Shown: positions 55,821-63,374 of the stretch, piece after piece | Position numbering within the stretch: position 1 is the stretch's first letter | Layout: each line of letters opens with the position of its first letter | Assembly: GCA_019634595.1 (NCBI GenBank) | Contig: JAHCBC010000001.1 | Span: forward strand, 310,001 to 374,000 | DNA: 64,000 nt | Direction of reading: 5' to 3' | DNA from: Akkermansiaceae bacterium | GTDB taxonomy: Bacteria > Verrucomicrobiota > Verrucomicrobiia > Verrucomicrobiales > Akkermansiaceae | The notes under the pieces: generated by a model | Database searches by the model: none | Seen by the model: only the letters and a program-made list of their open reading frames with translations | What the model was told of the DNA's origin: nothing | Made by a program: the position numbers and the translations under genes

Positions 55821-57713
55821 ATGCAGCCCTCTCCACCAGCAGGACCCGACGATATCCCGGACGATGACGATGGAGTGCTGATGGGAAACAACATCACCGC
55901 TCTGCTGGGCAATGCCCTGACGGGCCGGACACTGACCGATGGCTTTCCCTGGGAGCTGCCCGGAGAGGATGAGTTGAAGCGGATGTTTCCTTCCTACGTC
56001 ATCGAGGAAATCCTCGGGCAAGGAGGAATGGGGGTCGTCTATAAGGCTCTCGACACTGTTTTTGGCGGGATCGTCGCGATAAAGCTGCTGCCGCCAAAGT
56101 CGGCGTCGGACGCACAGTTGATGGCGAGGTTCAAGCGGGAAGCCCAACTCATGAAGCCGCTCGAGCATCCGGGAATCGTGAAAATCCATTCCTTTGTCCA
56201 GACAGGGGAAGGGAACGCCTACTTTGTCATGGACTTCGTGGACGGCCACACCATCCACGAATTGGTGCAGTTGAAACGCATCTCCGTGAAAAGGACCCTG
56301 GAGCTCATGATCCAGATCTGTGACGCACTGTCCTACCTGCACTCCCGGGGAATCATCCATCGGGATATCAAGCCATCAAACATACTGGTGGATCAGCAGG
56401 GCAACGCCAGGCTGTTGGATTTCGGTATCGCCGGGCGGCTTGATCGGAAAGGGGACACACTCACCATCGCCGGCCACAATCCGGGAACTCCTTTCTATAT
56501 GGCTCCTGAGTTGCACCGCGGGGATGCACCCACGGTGGCGAGCGATGTTTATTCTCTGGGTGTCACCTTTTATGAGATGCTCACCGGTGAGTGTCCGCAA
56601 GTGAATGCGCCTCCCCCTTCCGCCAGATCCCGTGCGGACAAGCGGATCGACAGGATTGTGTTCCGTGCCCTCAGGACCGATCCGGCAGGCCGTTATGGAA
56701 ACACCGCCGAAATCCGCAAGGCGGTGGAGGGATGTTTCCCCCGGAAAAGGGAACAGCGGAAGGCGCTGGTAATAGCCGGGTGCATCCTGGGGGTGGCGGC
56801 GCTCGCTTTCATCGCCATCGGCCGGGGTCCCGCCGGAAAAACGGGAAGGGGTGCGGGTGGGGAAGTCGCCGTTCCGTCCGCCATCGCCCCGGTCCCGTCT
56901 GCGGAGGTCGGAGCCTCCGGAGTGCCGGAAGCCAGACCCGGGAACAAAGTCGGTGACATCTTCGAACTGGCGCTTCCAGGAGGCGGCTCGATGACATTCT
57001 GCTACTGCCCGGCGGGGGAGTTCATGATGGGAAGCCCCCCCACCGAAGCGACGCGCACGTCCGATGAACAACAGGTAAGGGTCCGCATCAGCCGGGGATT
57101 CTGGATGGCCCGCACGGAGTGCACGCAGGCTCAGTGGAAGGCGGTGACGGGGGAGGATCCCAGTCATTTCAAAGGCGACGACCTGCCCGTGGACCGCATC
57201 AGTTGGAATGCCGCGAATGATTTCGTCTCCAGATTGGAGATCACCGGAGGATTGGAAGGTTCGTGGAAAGCCACCCTGCCGACGGGTGCCCAGTGGGAGT
57301 ATGCCTGTAGGGCCGGCAGCACCACGGCTTTCCATTTTGGGGACGTTTTCAACGGAGAGCAAGGGAACTGCCGTGGTGATGAACCCTACGGAACCAACCG
57401 CCAGGGGCCCCGCATGATACGATCCGTTCCCGTGGCCGGCTATCCGGCCAATGCATGGGGAATACATGACATGCACGGCAACGTCCGCGAATGGACGTCC
57501 GACTGGTCGGGAAATGGCGGACGTGAGGGGGCTGACCCGACAGGTCCTCCGTCCGGAACCGTCCATTCATTCCGCGGCGGATCCTGGGGGGATGCCCCGT
57601 GGCGATGCCGGGCGGCAAGGTCTGCCAGGGTGAGTTCGGATGATATGCCGGGCTATTGGAATGGCCTGCGGGTTGCCATCGTCTCCACGGAACCAGCCGT
57701 CGGGGGACGGTGA
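55821..57713 (+). CDS. Transmembrane Ser/Thr kinase with a C-terminal SUMF-like domain
   Basis: A 630-residue protein. The kinase domain starts near residue 60 (EEILGQGGMGVVYKALDT, AIKLLPPKSA). Its catalytic loop is GIIHRDIKPSNILVDQQG, and RLLDFGIAGR and GTPFYMAPELHRGD follow. A membrane segment lies at about 315-334 (ALVIAGCILGVAALAFIAIG). Outside is a formylglycine-generating-enzyme-like domain (about 375-625, YCPAGEFMMGSPPTEATRTS, LPTGAQWEYACRAGSTTAFH, IHDMHGNVREWTSDW, RGGSWGDAPWRCRAARSARV). Of the catalytic cysteine pair expected near RGGSW, only one Cys remains, so sulfatase activation is unlikely. It is paired with the sigma factor upstream and parallels the module at 38655-42108. Confidence 0.92.
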   Translation: MQPSPPAGPDDIPDDDDGVLMGNNITALLGNALTGRTLTDGFPWELPGEDELKRMFPSYVIEEILGQGGMGVVYKALDTVFGGIVAIKLLPPKSASDAQLMARFKREAQLMKPLEHPGIVKIHSFVQTGEGNAYFVMDFVDGHTIHELVQLKRISVKRTLELMIQICDALSYLHSRGIIHRDIKPSNILVDQQGNARLLDFGIAGRLDRKGDTLTIAGHNPGTPFYMAPELHRGDAPTVASDVYSLGVTFYEMLTGECPQVNAPPPSARSRADKRIDRIVFRALRTDPAGRYGNTAEIRKAVEGCFPRKREQRKALVIAGCILGVAALAFIAIGRGPAGKTGRGAGGEVAVPSAIAPVPSAEVGASGVPEARPGNKVGDIFELALPGGGSMTFCYCPAGEFMMGSPPTEATRTSDEQQVRVRISRGFWMARTECTQAQWKAVTGEDPSHFKGDDLPVDRISWNAANDFVSRLEITGGLEGSWKATLPTGAQWEYACRAGSTTAFHFGDVFNGEQGNCRGDEPYGTNRQGPRMIRSVPVAGYPANAWGIHDMHGNVREWTSDWSGNGGREGADPTGPPSGTVHSFRGGSWGDAPWRCRAARSARVSSDDMPGYWNGLRVAIVSTEPAVGGR

Positions 57714-57935
57714 GGATCCATAGGGAGCGGAGAGCTTGGCTTCCTGTTCCTCCATTGCCATTCCGGCAGGATTTGTTCCTGTGCACCCGGCTTGTATCAC
57801 GGAAAACGGCCACCAGGGCACTTTCCGCCCCTCATATGGAATTTTTTTCCAACCATCCGCAACCGCTCCGCGAGTGATCAGTGAATGGGACGCACTCCTT
57901 CGCCCATTTCCAATCCTGATACCTCCATCAAATCA

Positions 57936-58475
57936 ATGAACGCGTTCATAAAGATGCTGCTTGTTTCCTTCCTGTTGTTTTCCCCCGCCGTCCTGGCCGA
58001 TGAGAGTGAAGTCCGGACATGGACCCAGCTTGGAACGGGAAAGGAAATCATCGGCAGGCTTTCCAGCAAGTTGTTGGACGGCTCCAAGGCTCTGATCGTC
58101 AGGCAGGACAATGGCAAGTCGGTCTGGCTGGAGGCGAAGGATCTGATCGAGGCCGACCGCGAATACATCCGGTTGTGGATCGCTTCACAGAATCAGGTCA
58201 CCGCGCGGATCGTGGCATTCGGAAACCCGGGCTGGAAGAAGGTCAAGACCAAGATCGTTGCCGGAAACAAACCGCTGGTGGTTCATGTGACCGGTGCTGT
58301 TCCTCCCCCCGTGCATCAGATCGCTGGATTGCCGGTGCCTCCTTTCACCCGGACCGTGGAAAAAGGAAAGACGCTGGAGTTCGAATTTGGCAGCGGGAGC
58401 GTGTACTCCGTCAACGCGCAGGCGGATGGAGTGACCGTCGATTGCGAAACCGACAAAATCAAGACAGGCCTCTGA
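57936..58475 (+). CDS. Secreted SHD1-domain protein
   Basis: A 179-residue protein with signal peptide MNAFIKMLLVSFLLFSPAVLA. It contains an SLA1-homology-like SHD1 domain: VRTWTQLGTGKEIIGRLSSK, then LIVRQDNGKSVWLEAKDL, then IEADREYIRLWIASQ. SHD1 is abundant in Planctomycetes and Verrucomicrobia as an extracellular or periplasmic interaction module. The C-terminal 100 residues (VTARIVAFGNPGWKKVKTKI, LEFEFGSGSVYSVNAQADG) are unassigned. It lies downstream of the kinase-SUMF gene by about 220 bases. The relationship is unknown. Confidence 0.8.
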   Translation: MNAFIKMLLVSFLLFSPAVLADESEVRTWTQLGTGKEIIGRLSSKLLDGSKALIVRQDNGKSVWLEAKDLIEADREYIRLWIASQNQVTARIVAFGNPGWKKVKTKIVAGNKPLVVHVTGAVPPPVHQIAGLPVPPFTRTVEKGKTLEFEFGSGSVYSVNAQADGVTVDCETDKIKTGL

Positions 58476-58496
58476 CCCCGGATGCCGCGCCGCCGC

Positions 58497-59288
58497 TCAG
58501 CGGTGGCTTCTTCTCCTCCGCCGCATCACCGGCAGCACGGAGCAGAGCGAAAGGAACGCCAGTTGCGAAGGCTCCGGAATGGGGGTGGCGGACAGGCTGA
58601 AATTCGAAAATGTGCCGGCGGCGTTGAGGTTGTTCGAAGCGTTCACCGAAAAGCCCACCGCGCCGATGGTTGGGTTGGTCGAAAAAGTGTGGCCTCCACC
58701 GAATTCCACGCCGTCGAAGTAGGTTCTCATCACCCATTGGGCCTGGGAGGTGTCGAGCGTGATGCGGAAAGTGTGGATTGCGGTGACGGCGGCGCCTGGG
58801 ACGCTGCCGTTGAAGCCCGTGATGTCGGTTCCTCCTGCGCCCCTTGCGACGTAGGTGCCGGCGTTCCGGAAGAATATCACCGGACCTTGCGTGTTCGAGG
58901 AGGTGAGGGCGGTGGTCACCCCTGGAGTGGCACTGCCAAAGAATCCCATCTGCATGGAGCGGGACGCGCTGTTGACCTCCGCGAACGCCATCGAAATCTG
59001 GTAATCGTAAAGGAAATTCACCTGCGGGGTGAAGGGCAGGTAAGCCGCCCGGCTCGCGTTCGCCTCAGATGCCAGGCTCACGCCGTTGCTGCCGTTGAAG
59101 AGGATGGATGCCTGGGCCGTCCATGTCGCGGAGGCCGAACCTCCTTCGCCGGCGAGGCGCGTGTCAGGGATCGATCCTTGCAGCGCCGACGCGGCGGTCC
59201 CGCTGAAGTCATCCTGGTAGATGATGGCGGCGGATGCCGCTGGCAGCGCCGCAGCGATGACAAGGGAGACGAGGATGGGGGTTTTCAT
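58497..59288 (-). CDS. PEP-CTERM sorting-domain protein
   Basis: A 263-residue protein with signal peptide MKTPILVSLVIAAALPAASAA. The body is beta-rich and carries many Asn/Ser/Gly residues (a LamG-like jelly-roll is possible: TWTAQASILFNGSNGVSLAS, VTAIHTFRITLDTSQAQWVM). The C-terminus is a PEP-CTERM signal: ATPIPEPSQLAFLSLCSVLP followed by RRRRR. Such proteins are processed by exosortase during export. No exosortase is in the window. It is a surface or matrix protein; the function is unknown. Confidence 0.88.
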   Translation of the reverse strand: MKTPILVSLVIAAALPAASAAIIYQDDFSGTAASALQGSIPDTRLAGEGGSASATWTAQASILFNGSNGVSLASEANASRAAYLPFTPQVNFLYDYQISMAFAEVNSASRSMQMGFFGSATPGVTTALTSSNTQGPVIFFRNAGTYVARGAGGTDITGFNGSVPGAAVTAIHTFRITLDTSQAQWVMRTYFDGVEFGGGHTFSTNPTIGAVGFSVNASNNLNAAGTFSNFSLSATPIPEPSQLAFLSLCSVLPVMRRRRRSHR

Positions 59289-59382
59289 GGCAGGGGGTTC
59301 CTGTCATGGGGAATCTATCCGCATGACAGATGGATGGTCCACTTTGCCAAAGTGCGGGGACTGCGCAAGCTTTCAATGAATT

Positions 59383-60582
59383 TCAGGATGCGTAACCGCC
59401 CAGTGCCTTCTCATGGAGTTTCTCCAGCATCAACTCCCCGATGGGTGTCGGGTCCGGATACTCGAAGATCCCGCCCTCATAGTTCCGCAGGGTGACCTTG
59501 CCGGGAGCCGTCTCCACGACGTAGTTCGGGTTGATCGGGATCTTTCCGCCGCCGCCGGGGCCGTCGATGACATACTGCGGGATGGCGTAGCCGGTGGTGT
59601 GGCCGCGCAGACCGTCGATGATCGCCACGCCTTCCGCCACCGAGGTGCGGAGGTGGGAGGAGCCGGTGATGAGGTCGCACTGGTAAAGGTAGTACGGTCG
59701 CACCCGGCACATCAGCAGCTTGTGGACGAGCGCTTTCTGCACTTCCACGGAGTCGTTCACCCCGCGCAGCAGCACGCTCTGGTTCCCCATCGGGATGCCC
59801 GCGTCCGCCAGACGGCCGAGGCCCTCGCGCACCTCCGTGGTCAGCTCGCGCGGATGGTTCGTGTGGATGGAGATGAAGAGGGGGTGATGCTTCCGCAGCA
59901 TGGCGCACAGCTCCGGAGTGATGCGCTGGGGCAGAAAAATGGGGATGCGTGAGCCGATGCGGACGAACTGGATGTGCGGGATGGAGCGCAGCCGGGTCAG
60001 CAGCCGGTCGAGGATGCTGTCGGTGAGCAGCAGGGGATCCCCGCCGGAAAGCAGCACGTCCCGCACCTCCGTGTGGGCCTCCAGATACTTGAACGCGGCT
60101 TCCCAATTCATCTCCAGGTGCTGCTCACCCACGCCGGACACCACGCGGGAGCGGGTGCAGTAGCGGCAGTAGGACGCGCAGCGGTCCGTCACCAGGAACA
60201 GCACACGGTCCGGATAGCGGTGGACCAGCCCGGGCACCGGCATGTGGGAGTCCTCCCCGCACGGATCGGACAGTTCCTCCGGTGCGGTCCAGCCTTCCTC
60301 GATGCGCGGGATGATCTGGCGGCGGATGGGGCAGTCCGGATCGTCCTTGTCGATCAGGTTGAAAAAGTGCGGCGTGATGGACATCGCCAGCTTGTTCCCG
60401 GCCAGCAGCACGCCCGCCCGCTCGATGTCCGTCAGGTTGATGCGGGACTCCAGGTCGGACAGCGTGTTGATCCGGTTGCGGAGCTGCCACTTGTAGTCGT
60501 CCCATTTTTCCGTGTCCTCACCGGTCCAGTAGCCGGGCGCATGGGAAATGAAGGCTGGATCGAAGTCGGTGGGTCGCATCAT
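59383..60582 (-). CDS. KamA-family radical SAM aminomutase
   Basis: A 399-residue protein. The radical SAM motif CASYCRYCTRSR (CxxxCxxC) follows RVLFLVTDR. The PLP lysine and other family signatures are in YVIDGPGGGGKIPINPNYVV and VRPYYLYQCDLITGSSHLR. VLLSGGDPLLLTDSILDRLL and GNQSVLLRGVNDSVEVQKAL are typical. It interconverts alpha- and beta-amino acids, probably L-lysine and L-beta-lysine, though some relatives are EF-P (EpmB) modifying enzymes. The length is more like KamA. A dyad, TTCGAT-GATG-ATCGAA, at 60607-60622 lies just upstream. The ATG pair at 60582/60579 is used. Confidence 0.92.
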   Translation of the reverse strand: MMRPTDFDPAFISHAPGYWTGEDTEKWDDYKWQLRNRINTLSDLESRINLTDIERAGVLLAGNKLAMSITPHFFNLIDKDDPDCPIRRQIIPRIEEGWTAPEELSDPCGEDSHMPVPGLVHRYPDRVLFLVTDRCASYCRYCTRSRVVSGVGEQHLEMNWEAAFKYLEAHTEVRDVLLSGGDPLLLTDSILDRLLTRLRSIPHIQFVRIGSRIPIFLPQRITPELCAMLRKHHPLFISIHTNHPRELTTEVREGLGRLADAGIPMGNQSVLLRGVNDSVEVQKALVHKLLMCRVRPYYLYQCDLITGSSHLRTSVAEGVAIIDGLRGHTTGYAIPQYVIDGPGGGGKIPINPNYVVETAPGKVTLRNYEGGIFEYPDPTPIGELMLEKLHEKALGGYAS

Positions 60583-60606
60583 GGATTGCTGCGGAATTGG
60601 CTAATG

Positions 60607-60622
60607 TTCGATGATGATCGAA
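60607..60622. promoter_or_regulatory. Dyad upstream of the KamA-family gene
   Basis: TTCGAT-GATG-ATCGAA, a 6-bp inverted repeat with a 4-base centre, 25 bases upstream of the start codon in an AT-richer stretch. An operator role is only suggested by position. Confidence 0.35.
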
Positions 60623-60685
60623 ATAAAGCAACGGACTTTTTCAGAGCCGGCACGGGTCATTTTATAACAGACCGGGGCGGATGCT

Positions 60686-61597
60686 TCATTTATTTTCGAT
60701 GGCCAGCCTGCGGATCAGTTCCACCAGCCTCCCGGTGGAACCGGAGACGGTCGGGGCGAAGGGTTCACGGTCATCCGCTTCATCCGGAGTGAGGATCGCA
60801 CGGGTGGCCACGCGGACCGCAGGCACATCCATTTCGAAGAGGATGCTGGCCAGGTCGCTGTCCTCGCCGAGGCAGGCGACCTCCGCGCCGACGATCTTTC
60901 CGAGGTCATCCATTTTGGAGAGGGGGAGGGCGTTCACATTCCGGGAGGTCAGCCAGAGGGATTCGGCATCTCCCATGGCCTCCACGGCGAGAACGGCGGA
61001 AGGAGGAGTCTCCCGCATCAAGTCCCGCAGGACCGTGGTGCTCTCCAGCACCGGTGAATCGCGGTCATTCAGGTGGGGCACGAACGCGAAATGAACGGAA
61101 CGGTCGGGCTTGTCAGATGCCATGGCCTGTGCGGCGGCGAAGGTGGCGGCCAGACCGGTGGCGTTCGCTTCCGCGCCTTTGCTGCCCGGACGGCTGTCGT
61201 ACGAGGTGACCACCCACACCGGACCTTCGTCCGACTTTCCGCGGATGGTCACCTGGAGAATGGGCCATGCGGCGGGGCCGCGGTGCTTTTTCACGGCGAA
61301 ACCGGTGTTCGACGGACCCAGCAGGCCTTCGATCATCGAGGCCATCCGGGAAAGATTCGCCGCCGCCGCATCCGATGATGGGTTCCGTTCCCCGATGACG
61401 GTCACGATCTTCTTGAGATCATCCGCCAGCAGAGGGGTGGAAACGGATTGGGCGAAACGCGCCTGCTCTTTCTCCGCTTCCTTCTTCTCATGTCGGAAAA
61501 GCAACCAGATGCCCGCGGTGGCGGAGACGATCAACCACACGGGGATGATGACCAGCAGGATGGGCGTCCAGCGGCGGCGGGGCTTTTCGGCGGTCAT
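60686..61597 (-). CDS. Membrane-anchored M28-like protein, probably not catalytic
   Basis: A 303-residue protein with a single N-terminal span (WTPILLVIIPVWLIVSATAG) and a coil (KKEAEKEQARFAQSV). The domain then follows the M28 aminopeptidase layout: VWVVTSYDSRPGSKGAEANATGLAATF, VHFAFVPHLNDRD, and SDLASILFEMDVPAVRVATR. In active M28 enzymes the equivalent reads HxD...DDNxSG; here the zinc-ligand His is Ser and the bridging Asp is Glu-Ala. Catalysis is therefore doubtful. It starts 1 codon overlapping pssA (4 bases). Function unknown. Confidence 0.8.
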   Translation of the reverse strand: MTAEKPRRRWTPILLVIIPVWLIVSATAGIWLLFRHEKKEAEKEQARFAQSVSTPLLADDLKKIVTVIGERNPSSDAAAANLSRMASMIEGLLGPSNTGFAVKKHRGPAAWPILQVTIRGKSDEGPVWVVTSYDSRPGSKGAEANATGLAATFAAAQAMASDKPDRSVHFAFVPHLNDRDSPVLESTTVLRDLMRETPPSAVLAVEAMGDAESLWLTSRNVNALPLSKMDDLGKIVGAEVACLGEDSDLASILFEMDVPAVRVATRAILTPDEADDREPFAPTVSGSTGRLVELIRRLAIENK

Positions 61598-62541
61598 CGC
61601 GTCCTTTCAGGGGATTCCGCAGGGATGGTTTCGCTGGTGTTGATCGTCGCCGGATTTTCATCGGTCTCCGGATCAGGCTCCAGTTCCACTTCGATTTCTT
61701 TCCTGAGACGCTGGGAGATGAGCGGGCGGATCAGCCCGTAGAGCAGATAGACGCTGAACAGCACCACCGGCATGACGTAGCGGAACTTCACCGTGATGAC
61801 CACGACGACCGCCGCGATGACGATGGCCCACAGGGTGCTGCGGGTGCGGAGGTCCACTTTCTTGAAGCTGGGGTAGCGCACGTCGCTGATCATCAGGGCG
61901 GACAGCCCCAGCATGGCGGCAGCCAGCGCGTATTTCCAGAAGCCGAGGTCGCGGTCCGTGCGGTAGATGTCGATGATGAGGAAGGTGAGGGAGGCGATGA
62001 AACCCGCCGCCATCGGGATGGGGATGCCGCGGAAGTCCGTGGAGGCGTTCGGCTTTTTAGGCAGCGCCGCCAGGCAGTTGAAGCGCGCCAGCCGCATGGC
62101 TCCGCACAGCAGGTAGACGAAGGCGAGGATCCAGCCGATGTTCGACGGCAGGGAGAACAGCACCGCCTTGCTGACCAACATGGCCGGGGCCATGCCGAAT
62201 GAAACGATGTCCGCCAGCGAGTCGAACTCCCGGCCGAACGGGGAGTCCTGGCCCCCCAGGCGGGCGAGGCGGCCGTCCAGCAGGTCGAAGAGACAGGAGC
62301 CGAAAATGAGCAGGATGGCGTATTCGTAGTATTTCTTGGAAATCTGGAAATACTCGGATCCCGGCATGTAGTAGTCCTTCAGGTCACCGGCGGCTTTCTT
62401 GATTTCCACCACGCGGTTCACCTCGATCATGCCGAAAAAGATCATCAGCACGGCGAAAAACCCGCACGCCAGGTTGCCCGCCGTCATCAGGTTCGGCAGG
62501 AAATAGATCTTCGGTTCGTCCGGGTCCCGGTACTTCGGCAT
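61594..62541 (-). CDS. pssA: CDP-diacylglycerol--serine O-phosphatidyltransferase
   Basis: A 315-residue membrane protein that makes phosphatidylserine from CDP-DAG and serine. The CDP-alcohol phosphatidyltransferase motif is DLLDGRLARLGGQDSPFGRE then FDSLAD (DGxxARx8GxxxDxxxD). Several membrane spans follow (YFLPNLMTAGNLACGFFAVL, SLPSNIGWILAFVYLLCGAM, MAAGFIASLTFLIIDIY). PS is normally decarboxylated to PE by Psd, which is not in the window. It uses the product of cdsA. Overlap with the M28-like gene is 4 bases. Confidence 0.94.
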   Translation of the reverse strand: MPKYRDPDEPKIYFLPNLMTAGNLACGFFAVLMIFFGMIEVNRVVEIKKAAGDLKDYYMPGSEYFQISKKYYEYAILLIFGSCLFDLLDGRLARLGGQDSPFGREFDSLADIVSFGMAPAMLVSKAVLFSLPSNIGWILAFVYLLCGAMRLARFNCLAALPKKPNASTDFRGIPIPMAAGFIASLTFLIIDIYRTDRDLGFWKYALAAAMLGLSALMISDVRYPSFKKVDLRTRSTLWAIVIAAVVVVITVKFRYVMPVVLFSVYLLYGLIRPLISQRLRKEIEVELEPDPETDENPATINTSETIPAESPERTR

Positions 62542-62551
62542 GAAGGGAGGC

Positions 62552-62733
62552 TAGAACATCGAACATCGAACGTCCAACATCGAACGCCGAAGGAAAGATG
62601 AATGCGGAGGGAATTTCAGATTTTGGGAGGTTCGTCCGGACCACAGCACCCAAAAAGCCGTGCATCCGCCGTCACGTCCCCATCCACCTTGATCTCAATG
62701 TTCGATGTTGGACGTTCGATGTTCGATGTTCTA
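62552..62733. repeat. Perfect 34-bp inverted repeat flanking 114 bp (family 7)
   Basis: The left arm (62552-62585) starts TAGAACATCGAACATCGAAC and ends CCAACATCGAAC; the right arm (62700-62733) is its exact inverse. Each arm contains three or four ACATCGAAC units. The centre has no gene. It fills the space between divergent pssA and the DUF1858-rhodanese gene. Similar GAACATCGAAC arrays are known from several bacterial phyla and may be remnants of a small mobile element or a strong cruciform. Confidence 0.75.
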
Positions 62734-62743
62734 CCTTCCTCCC

Positions 62744-63289
62744 ATGAGCGTGGCGGAGCTGTCCCCGGGGACGAAAATGGGTGAAATCATGGAAGCGCTG
62801 CCGGGTGCCCGGCGGGCGCTGTTCGCCCGCTATCACCTGGGCGGCTGTTCGAGCTGCGCGTTTTCCGACACGGAAACCTTGGCTGAATTGGCGGTCCGCT
62901 CGGAGATCGATCCGGACGAGGTGCTGGCCCATCTGCTGTCCAGCCATGAGCATGATGCGGAGATGCTCATTTCCCCGCCGGATCTGAAAAGCCGTCTGGA
63001 TGCCGGGGAAAAGATCGTCGTGGTGGACGTAAGGACGCGCGAGGAACACGAAGCCGTCGCCATTGCCGGGTCCGCGTTTTTCACCCAGGAGAGCCAGCAG
63101 CAGTTCTTTTCGCTGCCGCCGGAGACGGTCATCGTCATCTATGACCATATGGGCCGGAGCGTGCTCGACCAGGTGGCATGGTTCCGCGGCCACGCCATGA
63201 AGGAAACCTACGGTCTGCAGGGCGGCATCGACGCCTGGAGCAGGGAGGTGGATACCTCCGTGCAGCGCTACCGGCTGGAGATGGAGTGA
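62744..63289 (+). CDS. DUF1858 plus rhodanese-like domain protein
   Basis: A 181-residue protein. The N-terminal DUF1858/ScdA-N-like domain is GEIMEALPGARRALFARYHL, then GGCSSCAFSDTETLAELAVR with a CxxC pair. The C-terminal rhodanese-fold domain is LDAGEKIVVVDVRTREEHEA, then TVIVIYDHMGRSVLDQVAWF, then GLQGGIDAWSREV. The catalytic Cys position is Asp (YDHMGRS), so sulfurtransferase activity is unlikely. The CxxC of DUF1858 may bind a metal or iron-sulfur group. The ATG at 62744 is preferred over 62705. Confidence 0.88.
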   Translation: MSVAELSPGTKMGEIMEALPGARRALFARYHLGGCSSCAFSDTETLAELAVRSEIDPDEVLAHLLSSHEHDAEMLISPPDLKSRLDAGEKIVVVDVRTREEHEAVAIAGSAFFTQESQQQFFSLPPETVIVIYDHMGRSVLDQVAWFRGHAMKETYGLQGGIDAWSREVDTSVQRYRLEME

Positions 63290-63290
63290 C

Positions 63291-63327
63291 AAAAAAACGG
63301 CCGCCTCCGTGAGAGGCAGCCGTTTTT
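63291..63327. terminator. Bidirectional Rho-independent terminator
   Basis: A stem of about 13 bp built from AAACGGCcGCCTC and GAGGCaGCCGTTT, with a 5-base loop CGTGA, flanked by an A-run on the left and a T-run on the right. It separates the convergent rhodanese-like gene and gnd and suits both directions. Confidence 0.9.
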
Positions 63328-63374
63328 GGAAGAGGGAAGATGCCGGTCTGAAGACCAGCGCTCCCAGCGGGGCA

